From assembly GCF_023699985.2 (NCBI RefSeq), contig NW_027224263.1:8066001-8130000 (forward strand): a stretch of 64,000 nucleotides of DNA, read 5' to 3'. The stretch's first letter is position 1. Every line of letters begins with the position of its first letter. Below, piece by piece: positions 31,240 to 42,475 of the stretch. The position numbers and the translations under genes are program-made. The DNA comes from Odocoileus virginianus (lineage: Eukaryota > Chordata > Mammalia > Artiodactyla > Cervidae). A model generated the notes under the pieces. It had not been told where the DNA came from and ran no database searches. It saw only the letters and a list, made by a program, of their open reading frames with translations.

Positions 31240-31690
31240 ATCATTTAATCCATTTTTCAAACATCCTGTGAAATTACCTGAATCTGTCTCCCTCCCATAC
31301 TAGTTCAAATCATCATCATAATTTGCTTGGACTCTTACAATAACTTATTAATACATGCCCCTGAATTTACTGTGGCACCACCCTATTTCCACACTGCAGG
31401 CTAAGTGCCTTTCTTCTGTTTTCCAAATGTAAATATGATTATGCAATTTCCTTACTAAAAATTCTTCACAGCTTCCTTCTGGAATAAAAATAAAAATTTT
31501 TGACTTGATTCTCAAGGTCCTAAGTATTGTGACATCTGACTACTTTTACAGATGTCTTTTATGCATTCTTCTACATTGTGCTCTGGGCTGTCACTACAGG
31601 GCCTGTGCACTTGTTATTCCATCTTCCTGGAATATTCATATCCCCCTTGGACTAGTTCACTTCTACTCATATTATTTTCTCCATTTTACA
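31240..31690 (+). repeat. L2 LINE, later part
   Basis: CATCATCATAATTTGCTTGGACTCTTACAATAACTTATTAAT, AAATTCTTCACAGCTTCC, TCAAGGTCCTAAGTATTGTGACATCTGACTAC, CTGTCACTACAGGGCCTGTGCACTTGTTATTCC and TTCCTGGAATATTCATA follow the L2 3' part in order. Together with 30380..30905 it may be one old L2 split by the L1 end. Confidence 0.8.
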
Positions 31691-31768
31691 TGAGAAAATG
31701 AGACACAGAAGGGTTAAATTACTGATCCAAGACTACATAGATAGTAAGTAAGAAAGATAGTAAGTACA
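31660..31768 (+). repeat. MIR-like core fragment
   Basis: TATTATTTTCTCCATTTTACATGAGAAAATGAGACACAGAAGGGTTAAATTACTGATCCAAGACTACATAG matches the MIR core; it abuts the following SINE. Confidence 0.6.
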
Positions 31769-31776
31769 AGTGAAGT

Positions 31777-31988
31777 GGGCTTCCCTTGTAGCTCAGTCGG
31801 TAAAGAATCTGCCTGCAGTGCAGGAGACCCGGGTTCAATCCCTGGGTTGGGAAGATCCCCTGGAGAAGGAAATGGCAACCCACTCCAGTATCCTTACCTG
31901 GAAAATCTCATGGACAGAGGAGCCTGGTGGACTGCAGTCCATGGGGTTGCAAAGAATCGTGCAAGACTAAGTGACTAACACTTACGTA
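31777..31988 (+). mobile_element. Bov-tA SINE, well preserved
   Basis: GGGCTTCCCTTGTAGCTCAGTCGGTAAAGAATC with a clean B box (GGGTTCAATCC), full Bov-A body and GACTAAGTGACTAACACTTA end. Among the least diverged SINEs in the window. Confidence 0.95.
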
Positions 31989-32119
31989 CTTACTTAAGTA
32001 GGAAGAAGCAGTATTACAGCCTAATCAGTCTGATTCTAGAAACAATCCTTTTAATTCATAAAACACTGACACTGGAAACTTTCCTTCAAAGTAGTTAGAG
32101 TTTAAAATTATACATTTAT

Positions 32120-32255
32120 CATTGTGACTGTTTGAGTAGGGTCCATAACTCTGGTTATTGTAAAGCCCACGAGAGCAGAAACTGCTTCTGCTTTTGTATT
32201 AGTATGAAGCCTGTCACATGGTAGGCAATAAATGTCCGCTGAATGAGTAAATGAA
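32120..32255 (+). repeat. L2 3' end
   Basis: GTAAAGCCCACGAGAGCAGAAACTGC...GAAGCCTGTCACATGGTAGGCAATAAATGTCCGCTGAATGAGTAAATGAA is the canonical L2 terminus. Confidence 0.75.
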
Positions 32256-32672
32256 CTGATATGACTTTGACTATGAACTAGTTATTTCCAGAGACACTCT
32301 CATTTTGGAAAACTGACAGACTCCTGATCCAAAACAAAGTTACCATGCATGCTCTATCATAGTGCCTTGATACTTCTACATCAGTCACCAATAATATTTT
32401 TAACTTGTGTAAATAACAAACCTGTACGTACCAAAGAAAGGCATGCAGAAGAAAGTATATTTTTCCTAGAACACTGATAAATTCCATTTATGAAGATTTT
32501 CTTAAAATAGCCAAATAACCCTTCAGTACATGATTTCAAAACACAGATAGATGACGTAATTCAGTTGTCTCTGTTTCAAAGAATGTGAATACACACAGGG
32601 ATTATAGATATTCAAAACACTAATGCAACTTGTCATCAATTTCCTTTCCTCTATTTCCAGTACTTAATGACA

Positions 32673-33022
32673 GTATGACTTCCCAAGCAGCGTCCTAAAC
32701 CAGAAACATAGGAATCATCCTAGATTCTTTTCTTTCATTTATCTTCAACCATCATTTCACCCCCACAGATCCCTTCTCTAATTATTATACCTTTGTGACC
32801 TATCCATATCACTCCATCTTCACTGTCATGACCCTAATTCTAACCATCACCATTCCTTGACTGATGAAGTACAATTACTTTCTGATACATTCTACCCATA
32901 CAATAAGTCAGATTCAAGCAATCTTCAATGCTGTAGCCAGTGTGACCTTTTCAAAACACAAATACATCCATTCAAACTCCTTCACTGGCTTCCTATTGCT
33001 CTACAGGTCAGTTTATAATAGC
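32673..33022 (+). repeat. L2 LINE fragment
   Basis: CTTCCCAAGCAGCGTCCTAAACCAGAAACATAGGAATCATCCTAGATTC, ATCCCTTCTCTAATTATTATACC, CAATGCTGTAGCCAGTGTGACCTTTTCAAAACACAAATACATCC and CTTCACTGGCTTCCTATTGC are diverged L2 blocks in the right order. Interval 32256..32672 upstream has no assigned feature. Confidence 0.8.
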
Positions 33023-33250
33023 TCACAATTCAATGCTACTTACAGTGTGCTAAGTACTTTTGTAAGCACTGCACTGTATTAATTCACTTAATCCTGACCA
33101 TGGTATTATGAAATAGGCAGTGATGTCATCCCATTTTACCAATAAGGAAACTGAGGCACAGAAAAGCTAAATGATTATCCCAAGGTCCCATAGGTAGTAA
33201 CAAATGGAGACAGATTCAAAGGCAAGCAAGTATTGTTCTAGAGTTTGTGC
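33023..33250 (+). repeat. MIR SINE
   Basis: TTACAGTGTGCTAAGTACTTTTGTAAGCACTGCACTG, AATTCACTTAATCCTGACCATGGTATTATGAAATAGGCAG and CCCATTTTACCAATAAGGAAACTGAGGCACAGAAAAGC match the MIR consensus well. Confidence 0.88.
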
Positions 33251-33505
33251 CTTAATCTCTATGCATGCAGCATTGTCTCTCATAAAATAACATATAAACT
33301 CTTTACCATAGTAATCAATACTTCTTATTATACAGACCTTATTAACACTTTCAGTCTCATCTCCTACCTATAGATCTTGAAAAGTAGAGTCTTGTATCTG
33401 TAAGCTGTTGGTTATGCAGGTCGCCTGATACCAATCCTGTTTTACCTAGCCTAATCATTGATTACCCTTAGTCACTGAGATTTAGCTCAAGTCGCACTTA
33501 CTTCT

Positions 33506-33730
33506 GGGCTTCCCAGGTGGCTCAGTTGTTTAAGAATCTGCCAGCAATGTAGGAAATACAGGTTTGACCCCTGAGTCAGGAAGATCCCCTGGAGGAGAGC
33601 ATGGTAACTCACTCCAGTATTCCTGCTTGGAGAATACAATGGGACAGAGGAGCCTGGTGGGCTCCATAGGGTCCATAGGATCGCAAAGAATCAGACATGA
33701 CTGAAGTAACTGAACATGCAGACATACATA
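33506..33730 (+). mobile_element. Bov-tA SINE with target duplication
   Basis: GGGCTTCCCAGGTGGCTCAGTTG...GACATGACTGAAGTAACTGAACATGC, with a small internal duplication (GGTCCATAGG). Flanked by GCACTTACTTCT (33494..33505) and GCACTTAACTTCT (33731..33743), one base of indel difference. Confidence 0.93.
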
Positions 33731-33744
33731 GCACTTAACTTCTA

Positions 33745-34658
33745 TAAGCTTTCTGCACTCCCTCTTCCCAGAATGAATTTTGTAAGTCTCCTCTGTACTC
33801 TCTACTGAAATATTAGGGAATGAAATTCTGCAGTATGTTAAGAGGCACTCACAATTTAGTGAAGGGAGAATCTCATAAACAGACAAGTATTGTCAATATA
33901 TTTTGGGATAATTCTTTGTATTTTGGTCTAAGTTTTTTCACTTCTCCCTACCATTTCAAGAAGACAGTTGAGCTTTTTTATTCTTCCTTACCTCACCCAA
34001 GGAGATCCCTACTCCCCGCTTTCCAGGACTGAAATTTGAAGTTTTCCACACAGGCTTTCCTTCCTGGCTTCTGTATTCCCAAAACCCAAGCTCACTGGAG
34101 AGATCATACTTGGGGGTACCAATGCAGGTCTCTGGAAGACAGAATTTCTTTTAGGATATTCAAAATAGAAAGGGATATACACTTTAAACAAAATGAAGTC
34201 AGGGCTCTGATAGGGGTTAGAGGTGGCAAGGAGAGCAGGAGAACTCAATGTTCAATAGTGGCAGCCAAGGAAGGGCAAAAGCTCAGAGAAATTATAATGA
34301 ATGTGCTGGGCTCTAGACACAGGGGACTCAATCCCAGCAATCATCCAGCTCCCTAAGCATGATACAGAAGAAGCAGCAGCAAACCAAAAAGGAACATCCT
34401 TGACAGAGACAAAATGGTATACCAGAGACTATATCATAGAGTTGACAGAAAGTTAATGATCAGTGACCAAAAGGGCCTACCTGGTAGTGTGGTGTTCCCT
34501 AAGGTTTCAGCATATTTGCTCGAGCCAGTAGGAGGCTCAAGTATTGACTGAACTTGCATATTTTATTTTTCTGGCAGAATGTTGAATACAAGGGAACTGA
34601 ACATATTTAAATGTGAAATTTCTTACATACCCATATTTGTGGACTATTTCATGATGCT
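33745..34658. other. Unassigned sequence
   Basis: A 106-codon plus-strand frame (34036..34356) and an overlapping 79-codon minus-strand frame exist, but neither resembles a known family and both begin mid-sequence without splice or promoter signals. I see no feature that can be supported here. Confidence 0.4.
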
Positions 34659-34669
34659 AACTTCAATTA

Positions 34670-36483
34670 AAAGTAAAGATATACCCATTTGAATGCAGAG
34701 TTCCAAAGAATAGTAAGGAGAGACATAAAAGCATTTCTCAGTGATCAATGCGAAGAAATAGAGGAAAACAATAGAATTGGGAAAGACTAGAGATCTCTTC
34801 AAGAAAATTAGAGATACCAAGGGAAATTTTCATGCAAAGATGGGCACAATAAAAGACAGAAATGGTATGAACCTAACAGAAGCAGAAGATATTAAGAAGA
34901 GGTGGCAAGAATACACAGAAAAACTGTACAAAAAAGATCTTCATGACCCAGATAATCATGATGGTGTGATCACTCACCTTAGAGCCAGACATCCTGGAAT
35001 GTGAAGTCAAGTGAGCCTTAGGAAGCATCACTACAAACAAAGCTAGTGGAGGTGATGGAATTCCAGTTGAGCTATTTCAAATTCTAAAAGATGATGCTGT
35101 GAAAGTGCTGCACTCAATATGCCAGCAAATTTGGAAAACTCAGCAGTGGCCACAGGACTGGAAAAGGTCAGTTTTCATTCCAGTCCCAAAGAAAGGCAAT
35201 GCCAAAGAATGCTCAAACTACCACACAATTGCATTCATCTCACACGCTAGTAAAGTAATGCTCAAAATTCTCTAAGCCAGGCTTCAACAGTACATGAACC
35301 GTGAACTTCCAGATGTTCAAGTTGGATTTAGAAAAGGCAGAGGAAACAGAGATCAAATTGCCAACATCTGTTGGATCATCACAAATGCAAGAGAGTTCTA
35401 GACAAACATTTATTTCTGCTTTACTGACTATGCCAAAGCCTTTGACTGTGTGGATCACAATAAACTGGAAAATTCTTAGAGATGGGACTACCAGATCACT
35501 TGACCTGCCTCCTGAGAAATCTGCATGCAGGTCAGGAAGCAACAGTTAGAACTGGGCATGGAACAACAGACTGGTTTGTAACTGGGAAAAGAGTGTGTCA
35601 AGGATGTATATTGTCAACCTGCTTATTTAACTTACATGTAGAGTACATCATGAGAAATGCTGGGCTGGAGGAGGCACAAGCTGGACTCAAGATTGCTGGG
35701 AGAAATATCAATAACCACAGATATGCAGATGGCACCACCCTTATGGCAGAAAGTGAAGAACTAAAGAGCCTCTTGATGAAAGTGAAAGAGGAGAGTGAAA
35801 AAGTTGGCTTAAAACTCAATATTCAGAAAACTAAGATCATGGCATCTGGCCCCATCACTTCATGGCAAATAGATGGGGAAACAGTGACAGACTTTATTTT
35901 GGGGGGCTCCAAAATCACTGCAGATGGTGACTGCAGCCATGAAATTAAAAGATGCTTGCTCCTTGGAAGAAAAGTTATGACCAACCTAGACAGCATATTA
36001 AAAAGCAGAGACATTACTTTGCCGACAAAGGTCCATCTAGTCAAAGCTATGGTTTTTCCAGTAGTCATGTATGGATGTGAGAGTTGGACTATAAAGAAAG
36101 CTGAGCACTGAAGAATTGATGCTTTTGAACTATGGTGTTGGAGAAGACTCTTGAGAGTCCCTTGGACTGCAAGGAGATCCAACCAGTCCATCCTAAAGGA
36201 AATCAGTTCTGAATATTCATTGGAAGGACTGATGCTGAAGCTGAAACTCATACTTCGACCTCCTCATGGGAAGAACTGACTCACTGGAAAAGACCCTGAT
36301 GCCAGGAAAGATTGAAGGCAGGAGGAGAAAGGGACAGAGGATGAGATGGTTGGATGGCATCACTGACTCAATGGACATGAATTTGAGTAGACTCCGGGAG
36401 TTGGTGATGGACAGGAAGGCCTGCCATGGCCATGGGGTCACAAAGAGTCAGACACAACCGAGCGACTGAACTGAACTAAACTG
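34670..36483 (+). mobile_element. BovB LINE with target duplication
   Basis: 5'-truncated copy starting at AAAGTAAAGATATACCCATTTGAATGCAG. The RT frame at 35482..36111 carries GCILSTCLFNLHVEYIMRNA and a catalytic box altered to YADG, followed by the C-terminal region CESWTIKKAE. Frameshifts separate it from the upstream RT pieces (34777, 35301). Perfect 11-bp duplication AACTTCAATTA at 34659..34669 and 36484..36494. The end shows ACTGAACTAAACTG instead of three perfect repeats. Confidence 0.96.
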
Positions 36484-36498
36484 AACTTCAATTATAAT

Positions 36499-36710
36499 GA
36501 AGTGAAGTAAACTCGCTCAGTCCTGTCTGACTCTTTGCAACCCCATGGACTGTAGCCTGCCAGGCTCTTCTGTCCATGGGATTCTCCAGGCCAGAATACT
36601 GGAGTGGGTAGCCGTTCCCTTCTCCAGGGGATCTTCCCAACCCAAGGATCAAACCTGGGTCTCCTGCATTGCAGGTGAATTCTTTACCAACTAAGCCACC
36701 AGGGAAGCCC
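36499..36710 (-). mobile_element. Bov-tA SINE with target duplication
   Basis: Full-length minus-strand copy (GGGGCTTCCCTGGTGGCTTAG head). Perfect 10-bp duplication CAATTATAAT at 36489..36498 and 36711..36720. It inserted 5 bp beyond the BovB end, using part of that element's own target duplication, so it is the younger of the two. Confidence 0.95.
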
Positions 36711-36989
36711 CAATTATAATAAGATGTGGTAAGTTTGAAGAGAGAGGCAAGCACTTAGAAGCACAGAGGAATGGCACATAATCTACTCTTGGGAGTGGTG
36801 GAGTCAAGTAAGTGTCCTAGAGGAATATGTATCTAAACATCTTCATAGATAAGGAGTAGGTGTGTGCCTGGGGAATTTGAGGAAAGGATTTCTCTTCAAT
36901 GCTAATTAATGAAGCAAAAGCAAGGAAGTGAGAAATCTTAATGAATTCATGGATTACACAAGCGGTTTGCTTTGGCTGCAGTGTGCTGG

Positions 36990-37202
36990 TACATTCCCAA
37001 GTGGTGCAGTGGTAAAGAATCTGCCTGCCAATGCAGGAGATGCAAGAGACTCAGGTTCAATCCCTGGGTTGGGAAGATCCCCTGGAGAAGGAAATGGCAA
37101 CCACTCCAGTATTCTTGCCTGGGAAATTCCATGAACAGAGGAGCCTGGCAGGCTGCAGTCCACAGGGTTGCAAAGAGTCAGACACAATTGAGCACACACT
37201 TC
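36990..37202 (+). mobile_element. Bov-tA SINE
   Basis: ACATTCCCAAGTGGTGCAGTGGTAAAGAATCTGCCTGCC... with a short duplication in the head (GGAGATGCAAGAGACTCAGG) and a full body ending CACAATTGAGCACACACT. Confidence 0.92.
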
Positions 37203-37914
37203 TGAGTCTTGTTAAGACTTTGGAATTAATCTGATGGTAATAAATGGTACTGACAGGAGAAACTGATAATCATTGACATTAGTGAAGCAGAAGATTCTGA
37301 GGAAAAAGCATTCAAAAGCCAAGAGTCTCACAAGTCAATGAAGGAAAGACATGGGGGAAGCAAGACAAGAACTGAAATGTGTCTGCTGTACTTGGAAATA
37401 AGAAGTAATTAGTGACCATGGTAAAGGCAGTTTTATGTGTGAACCCATTATTGAAGTTTGGTTGTACAAAGAAGGGTCAAGAAATGGTCTTTCCTCCCTC
37501 CTCTCACTAAGAAAAGAACTCACAGAGAGGAAAAGGTTAAAAATACAGAAGAGAAAGGTGATAATTATATAAAAAGATCCCTGAAATAGCAAGAGGAAGG
37601 TACGAAATCTAAAACAAAGGCAGAGAGATTGAACTTGGATTGATAGAGGGCTAGTTTTTCCTCAGACAAAAGCACGGATGAATATGCAAATCAATGTATG
37701 TATAAAAGACAAGGTAGGTGGAAGAGAGGTTCAGACACACCTGGTGATTCTTATTTTCTATGTTAAATAAGACCCAAATCCACCTCTTGAGAATAAATGT
37801 GCAGTAGCTGAGTAGGAGACTTAAGAGAAGTGACCGTTTGCAACAGCCAACAAAGAGGGCATAAAAGAGATGAAGGAAATCCATCTGAATAATGACATGT
37901 AGAAGAATGACCCG
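37203..37914. other. Unassigned sequence
   Basis: About 0.7 kb without recognisable repeats or coding sequence. It ends where the L2 3' part begins (GACCCGGTTAGCTCC). The minus-strand frames at 37335 and 37651 are compositional (Leu/Phe/Ser-rich). Confidence 0.4.
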
Positions 37915-38235
37915 GTTAGCTCCTATTCATTTTTTAGATCTCAGCTCAGATGTCACTTAGAGAAGCTGAAGTGCAGCCTCTGTTACATGCTTTTAGAGCA
38001 CTGACTACTTTTCCTTTAAAGATTTATAATGGTTTTAACCTTATATTTATCTAATTAACTTCTACTTCATTAGACAATAAAGTCAATGAGGATTAAGTAA
38101 GTGTTAGTCACTCAGTCGTGTCCAACTTTTTGTGACCCCATGGACTGCAGCCCACCAGGCTCCTCTGTCCATGAGATTTTCCAATGAAGATTAGGGAATA
38201 TGTTTACTTTGCTCACTATGATACCATTTAACCCT
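37915..38235 (+). repeat. L2 LINE 3' part split by a truncated SINE
   Basis: TCAGCTCAGATGTCACTTAGAGAAGC, TTTAGAGCACTGACTAC and AGACAATAAAGTCAATGAGGATTA, then after the insertion GGGAATATGTTTACTTTGCTCACT follow the L2 consensus. Confidence 0.75.
38096..38181 (-). mobile_element. Truncated Bov-tA SINE (3' end only)
   Basis: Only the last ~86 bp of a minus-strand copy (AGTAAGTGTTAGTCACTCAGTCGTGTCC to CATGAGATTTTC on the plus strand). Flanked by CAATGAGGATTA (38084..38095) and CAATGAAGATTA (38182..38193): 12 bp, one mismatch, showing the copy was 5'-truncated when it inserted. Confidence 0.9.
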
Positions 38236-38354
38236 TAGTTTCCCATCTCTAAACCGTGAAGAACATTAATCCTTTTCTACATGTGTATGATATAGATATA
38301 GTTAGCTTAGCACCAAACTAGAATTTCAGATATAAGAAAGCAGAAACTTCAAAT

Positions 38355-38432
38355 TGTTCCCTGTTGTATCCTCAGTACTTAGCACAGTGCATGACACAGT
38401 GGATGGTCAATAAATATTTGCCTAGACAAGTA
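38355..38432 (+). repeat. L2 3' end
   Basis: TTCCCTGTTGTATCCTCAGTACTTAGCACAGTGCATGACACAG...TCAATAAATATTTGCCTAGA. Confidence 0.75.
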
Positions 38433-38554
38433 AAACCAATATGGCAGGACACCAAATCTCCTGACTTCCATTCCAGTGCTTTGCTTTTTCCACTCTACCA
38501 CAACTACCAACACCAAATGTTTAATACTTTATAATTAATATATATGCATATATA

Positions 38555-38700
38555 TTATTATTTTTGTTTTACTCAAGAAGAAATTGAAGTTCTGAGAGAT
38601 TAATTATCCCATGAAAGTTAAACAGCTAATTAGCATGCAGAATCAGAATTCAGTTCCAGGTCTTCCTGTATCCTAAATCTGAGTTCTTTCTATCATTTCA
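38555..38700 (+). repeat. MIR-like SINE fragment
   Basis: TTTTACTCAAGAAGAAATTGAAGTTCTGAGAGATTAATTATCCCATGAAAGTTAAACAGCTAATTAGCATGC...GAATTCAGTTCCAGGTCTTCC keeps the MIR 3'-half order. Confidence 0.65.
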
Positions 38701-39049
38701 CACTGCTGCTAAGATATTAAATGATGAAAGACTTAATACATGAACTCTCCCAGGGGTATGTGCATTTGGAAGTCCTCCTAACATCTCCTCTGGCAAAGAT
38801 AAACAAAACAAGCAAAGTAATCATTTAGTGGTAAAATCTCAGGGAAAGTGAACGTGACGAGTCAATGAAGATGATATTTGTGGACAGGCACCTGTCAACA
38901 GCTTTGCAAATCATATCATGTAGGCACCTGCCCACCTACTCTGTGACTCTATGTTATCCATCTCCCCAGTATAAATCTTGATCCAACAGACAGAATGAAA
39001 GACATAATTCCAAATCTTCTCAGTATTGTCTCCATGGGACTATAGAAGA

Positions 39050-39190
39050 AGCATGGAATAATGGGAAGAGCCTAGACACTGAAGCCACACAAATCTAAAC
39101 AACACACTTCAGCTTTCTGTACCTAAATTTTTTTACCTATAACGTGAAGGCAGTAATACTGGGGGTTTAGAAAATACTTAAATGGGATGA
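39050..39190 (-). repeat. MIR-like fragment, antisense
   Basis: GCATGGAATAATGGGAAGAGCCTAGACACTGAAGCC...CTTCAGCTTTCTGTACCTAAATTTTTTTACCTATAACGTGAAGG resembles the reverse complement of MIR, strongly diverged. Confidence 0.55.
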
Positions 39191-39194
39191 AAGT

Positions 39195-39405
39195 AGAGTG
39201 AAAGTGAAAGTCACTCAGTCGTGTCTGACTCTGTGACCCCATGGACTGTAGCCTTCCAGGCTTCTCTGTTCATGGAATTCTCCAGGCAAGAATACTGGAG
39301 TGGGTTGCCATTCCCTTCTCCAGAGGATCTTCCCAACTCAGGGATCGAACCCGATATCTCGCATTGCAAGTGGATTCTTTACCGTCTGAGCCACCAGGGA
39401 AGCCC
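39195..39405 (-). mobile_element. Bov-tA SINE
   Basis: Full-length minus-strand copy (GGGCTTCCCTGGTGGCTCAGACGG head; GACTTTCACTTTCACTC end). Both plus-strand frames across it are translations of the SINE. Confidence 0.95.
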
Positions 39406-39586
39406 AGCATATTGAGCATAAAAACCCAATTACTATTAGTTGTCTTCAGCTTCTCCTATATCTCGGATCCACCTCCTATCAATTCTTTGGAGACACTCTG
39501 AAAAATACATCAAAGGGAACAAGCAATCTATCTCACCCTCACTTCTCCAAGTTGTAAAAAATTACAGGTGATATTTCTCCGATTGT

Positions 39587-39604
39587 AAAAAAAAAAAAAA
39601 AAAA
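39587..39604. repeat. Poly-A tract
   Basis: Eighteen consecutive A bases not attached to a recognised retroelement body. Confidence 0.85.
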
Positions 39605-39724
39605 TAGCCTGAAGGCAAGTTCTTAATTTACAGGTAACATCATAGCATCAAAAAAATTAAGACTCCAATAGTTGTTCTGTCTCTCCTTTGTTTAATCTTA
39701 TTGTTTGAATAATCATTTCAAACA

Positions 39725-39885
39725 TTTCTACTGCCTTTCACAACATTAGGCAGAGTCAGGACATCTGATTCATTTTACAGATGAAGAAATAAAGACAGAG
39801 AGGTGGTAGGATGTCCATCCCAAGGTCACAGGACTATATGGGAGGATCTAGAACTGAAAACTAGATCTCTTAGTCCTTTGTTTAT
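39725..39885 (+). repeat. MIR-like SINE fragment
   Basis: CATTTTACAGATGAAGAAATAAAGACAGAGAGG...CATCCCAAGGTCACAGGACTATATGGGAGGATCTAGAACTGAAA follows the MIR 3' half. Confidence 0.7.
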
Positions 39886-42475
39886 TATTTAATAACAATA
39901 AGAAATCATCTATGAGATTAACTCTTAAACACCCTAAAAATTCTGTGTATCAATAAAATTTTGACCAAAGACAGCTGATAGACACCCTGTATTCATGTCC
40001 TAATTTTATATATCTTTTTACATATTCAAAAAAGAAAGATAATCTGGAAGCACCCAAAATGAGTGCAATGTATAAAAGTGATAGTTACATTTAAGTGTTA
40101 ACTATATATTCTTTCAAAGGAAGAGGGCATCAAATGCATAAAATGCTAGTTGACTTCAGAGCAAAAACAATGAAAATCAGAAGTTTTATTTTAATAACTT
40201 ACTATATATTTAACCATAATATTCAAATAAATGAAATCATCATATGTAGAGGTATGTATGCTCCATACATTAAATTAAACTGTCATATAAAGATAAATCA
40301 TTCATTTTAAAGGAGCTCTATGGTTATTTCTAAGCTTAAGAGAGAAAAGTTACAGTGAAGTGGAAAATTTACATTTATAGAAAAAAAATCACATAGAAAT
40401 CTCAGAAAACTTAACTCTAAAATGCAACTATCTTTACCATTTCTAATGGACCAGGTTTGCTTATAAAAGGTATGATTTTTTTATAGACAATAAAAGCTAA
40501 TAATAAAAATTAAAATCAAGTGTTATTTACTCTGATTACCCATCACCGATTAGTTAACTTCATGCAAAATATTACAATATTTCCCCAGATTAATATTGTC
40601 AAGTCAACTTTGCCACAAAAAAGAATTATGAGCCCCTTTTAAAAGAAGTGAAGAAAGTGAAACAAAAAGTTATTCAAAATAGCTTACCTTTAATCCCCAC
40701 ACTCCCTCCCTCAAATTTAAGTTCCAGACTTACTACAAGTGAATAATGTGTCCAGTTATAATTGAATTCTTCTGCAATGTCACTGAAATCTGTCTCAATG
40801 AACAGTTTCTTAGCTTAACGGATTTTTAATGACCTTAGAACTGAAGTCTTTATGGAGGAGGAGCTCTGCCTTATCCACCAAATGTACTGTCATGAGAATA
40901 TATGAATTCAAACAAGTCAGCATTCAAGGTTATATTTGTCAAAAGATTCAGAGGAAATCACAAAGTTCATCTGAATGATTTTTTTCCCTTTTAATTAGTT
41001 CCTGATATGGCATTGCAGTATGCCAATGTTATTTTACTATGTGACTCACCACATTGGGAATTAAAAGATAAATGACTAAAGGTAATTATGTGATTGCCAG
41101 GACTTTGTTGTTTCCTCAGAGTGCACTATCTATAAAGTACTTTACTGTGTTGAGTTTCAAATATCTTTAAGTATGAAAAGAGTCATAAGTGGACAAACAA
41201 TGAGGAAATCTGGATTCAACTCTAGACTCTCCTTCCCACAGTCAGCTAGGTGACCTTGGGCAATTTCTTTAACTTCTTTGGCCTCAGTTTCAAAAAAAAA
41301 TTATTGAATGGAACCTCAAAACTCATCTAGTCTAACTTTCAATTCCAAGCAAAAATTGCCTCTGCATTTCCCCTAAGAAACAGTCAATTTCTCATATGTA
41401 AAATTAGCAGTTAGAACTAGATGATGACTAAGGTTTTTCCTGATTTCTAAAATTTCTGGTGTTGTAATTAAAACTCAGTAAGTGTCATGTATATTTTTTC
41501 CATTGAAAGTTTATCTAATAGCCCTTTACATAACCAAACAAGATTTTATGTTAGCCCAGATAAAATTAAGAAACTCAGATCACCATCAAGTTGTCCTTCA
41601 TCCTTCAAGTCTCCACAGTTTTTAATCTACTTCTGATTTTATCTCCACTACCAGGAACTATGCAAAACTATAAGAAGCTGGATACTTTTGATGTTTTTTG
41701 AAAGTAGATGAAGTGGTGACAGTGATTTATCCCAAAATAGGAATGAACTGAAATTCCATTCAGTCTATACACCATCTAATATTCCAATGGATAAAAAGTA
41801 TCTTTCTTGCCTTGGAACACAGGTTCAGACTTGATAACTTCTCTCAGACATCAAAGATATATTTTACATTAAATATATGAATAAACAAATAAAAAGCAAA
41901 GAATCTGACTGAAGAGGGGACGATGGATTACAGCCTTAACTCCGTTACTAACTTTGTTTTACCTAAGTTTTTTTTTTCTTCTTTATTCATTTGCAAAGTT
42001 AATGCTTCCCCTTAAATTGAAGTTGAAGGTGGAAAGAAACAGAATTGTTCAGGGAGTTTGGTATTTGCTTTTCAGATGGCAGCTAGTTTGGCTCTTTCAC
42101 ACTCATTTTTGTCAGAAATTACTTATCAGGCCTACGTGAGGAATTTTATAATCAGAATTTGCTGACAAAATGATAAGGAAATAGAGACGTAGAATTCAAA
42201 ATCTTCTTTCCTTTCCCTGTGATCACAATTCTAATTAATTAATTCATCTTCTACTTAAAAAAAAACTCTCTAGAAAGTTTTCAAGCTTCCTGTTTCCACC
42301 AAATCTTCTGGCCCTTGCAAATATTTTATTATATTATGTAGTATAATGGAGAGGTACAATTAAAGAAATAGAAGTATAATAATATCTTGGAATAACACAG
42401 CACATTTATTTATAGACAAGCAAACTGTCAGCTACAAATTGGCACTTGCCATCTACCTCTACAAGGATTAAATCA
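39886..42475. other. Long stretch poor in recognisable repeats
   Basis: About 2.6 kb of A/T-rich DNA with no young ruminant element, the longest such gap right of the IL13RA2 exons. It holds a MIR fragment at 41195..41295 and a minus-strand donor-like site (ATTAAAG|GTAAGC, 40690..40683) with a purine-rich stretch before it. No coding sequence supported; the 71-codon frame at 40095..40310 is A/T-driven. Confidence 0.4.
41195..41295 (-). repeat. MIR fragment, antisense
   Basis: CTGGATTCAACTCTAGACTCTCC...GTCAGCTAGGTGACCTTGGGCAATTTCTTTAACTTCTTTGGCCTCAGTTTC is the reverse complement of the conserved MIR core. Confidence 0.88.

Noticed and set aside
31777..31850. tRNA gene (A and B boxes at the SINE head)
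   Set aside because: The tRNA-Glu-like boxes belong to Bov-tA SINEs; no cloverleaf with a proper acceptor stem is seen, and the same head recurs in some twenty SINE copies.
34036..34356. 106-residue plus-strand frame as a gene
   Set aside because: No recognisable family, an overlapping frame on the other strand, and no splice, polyadenylation or conserved features.
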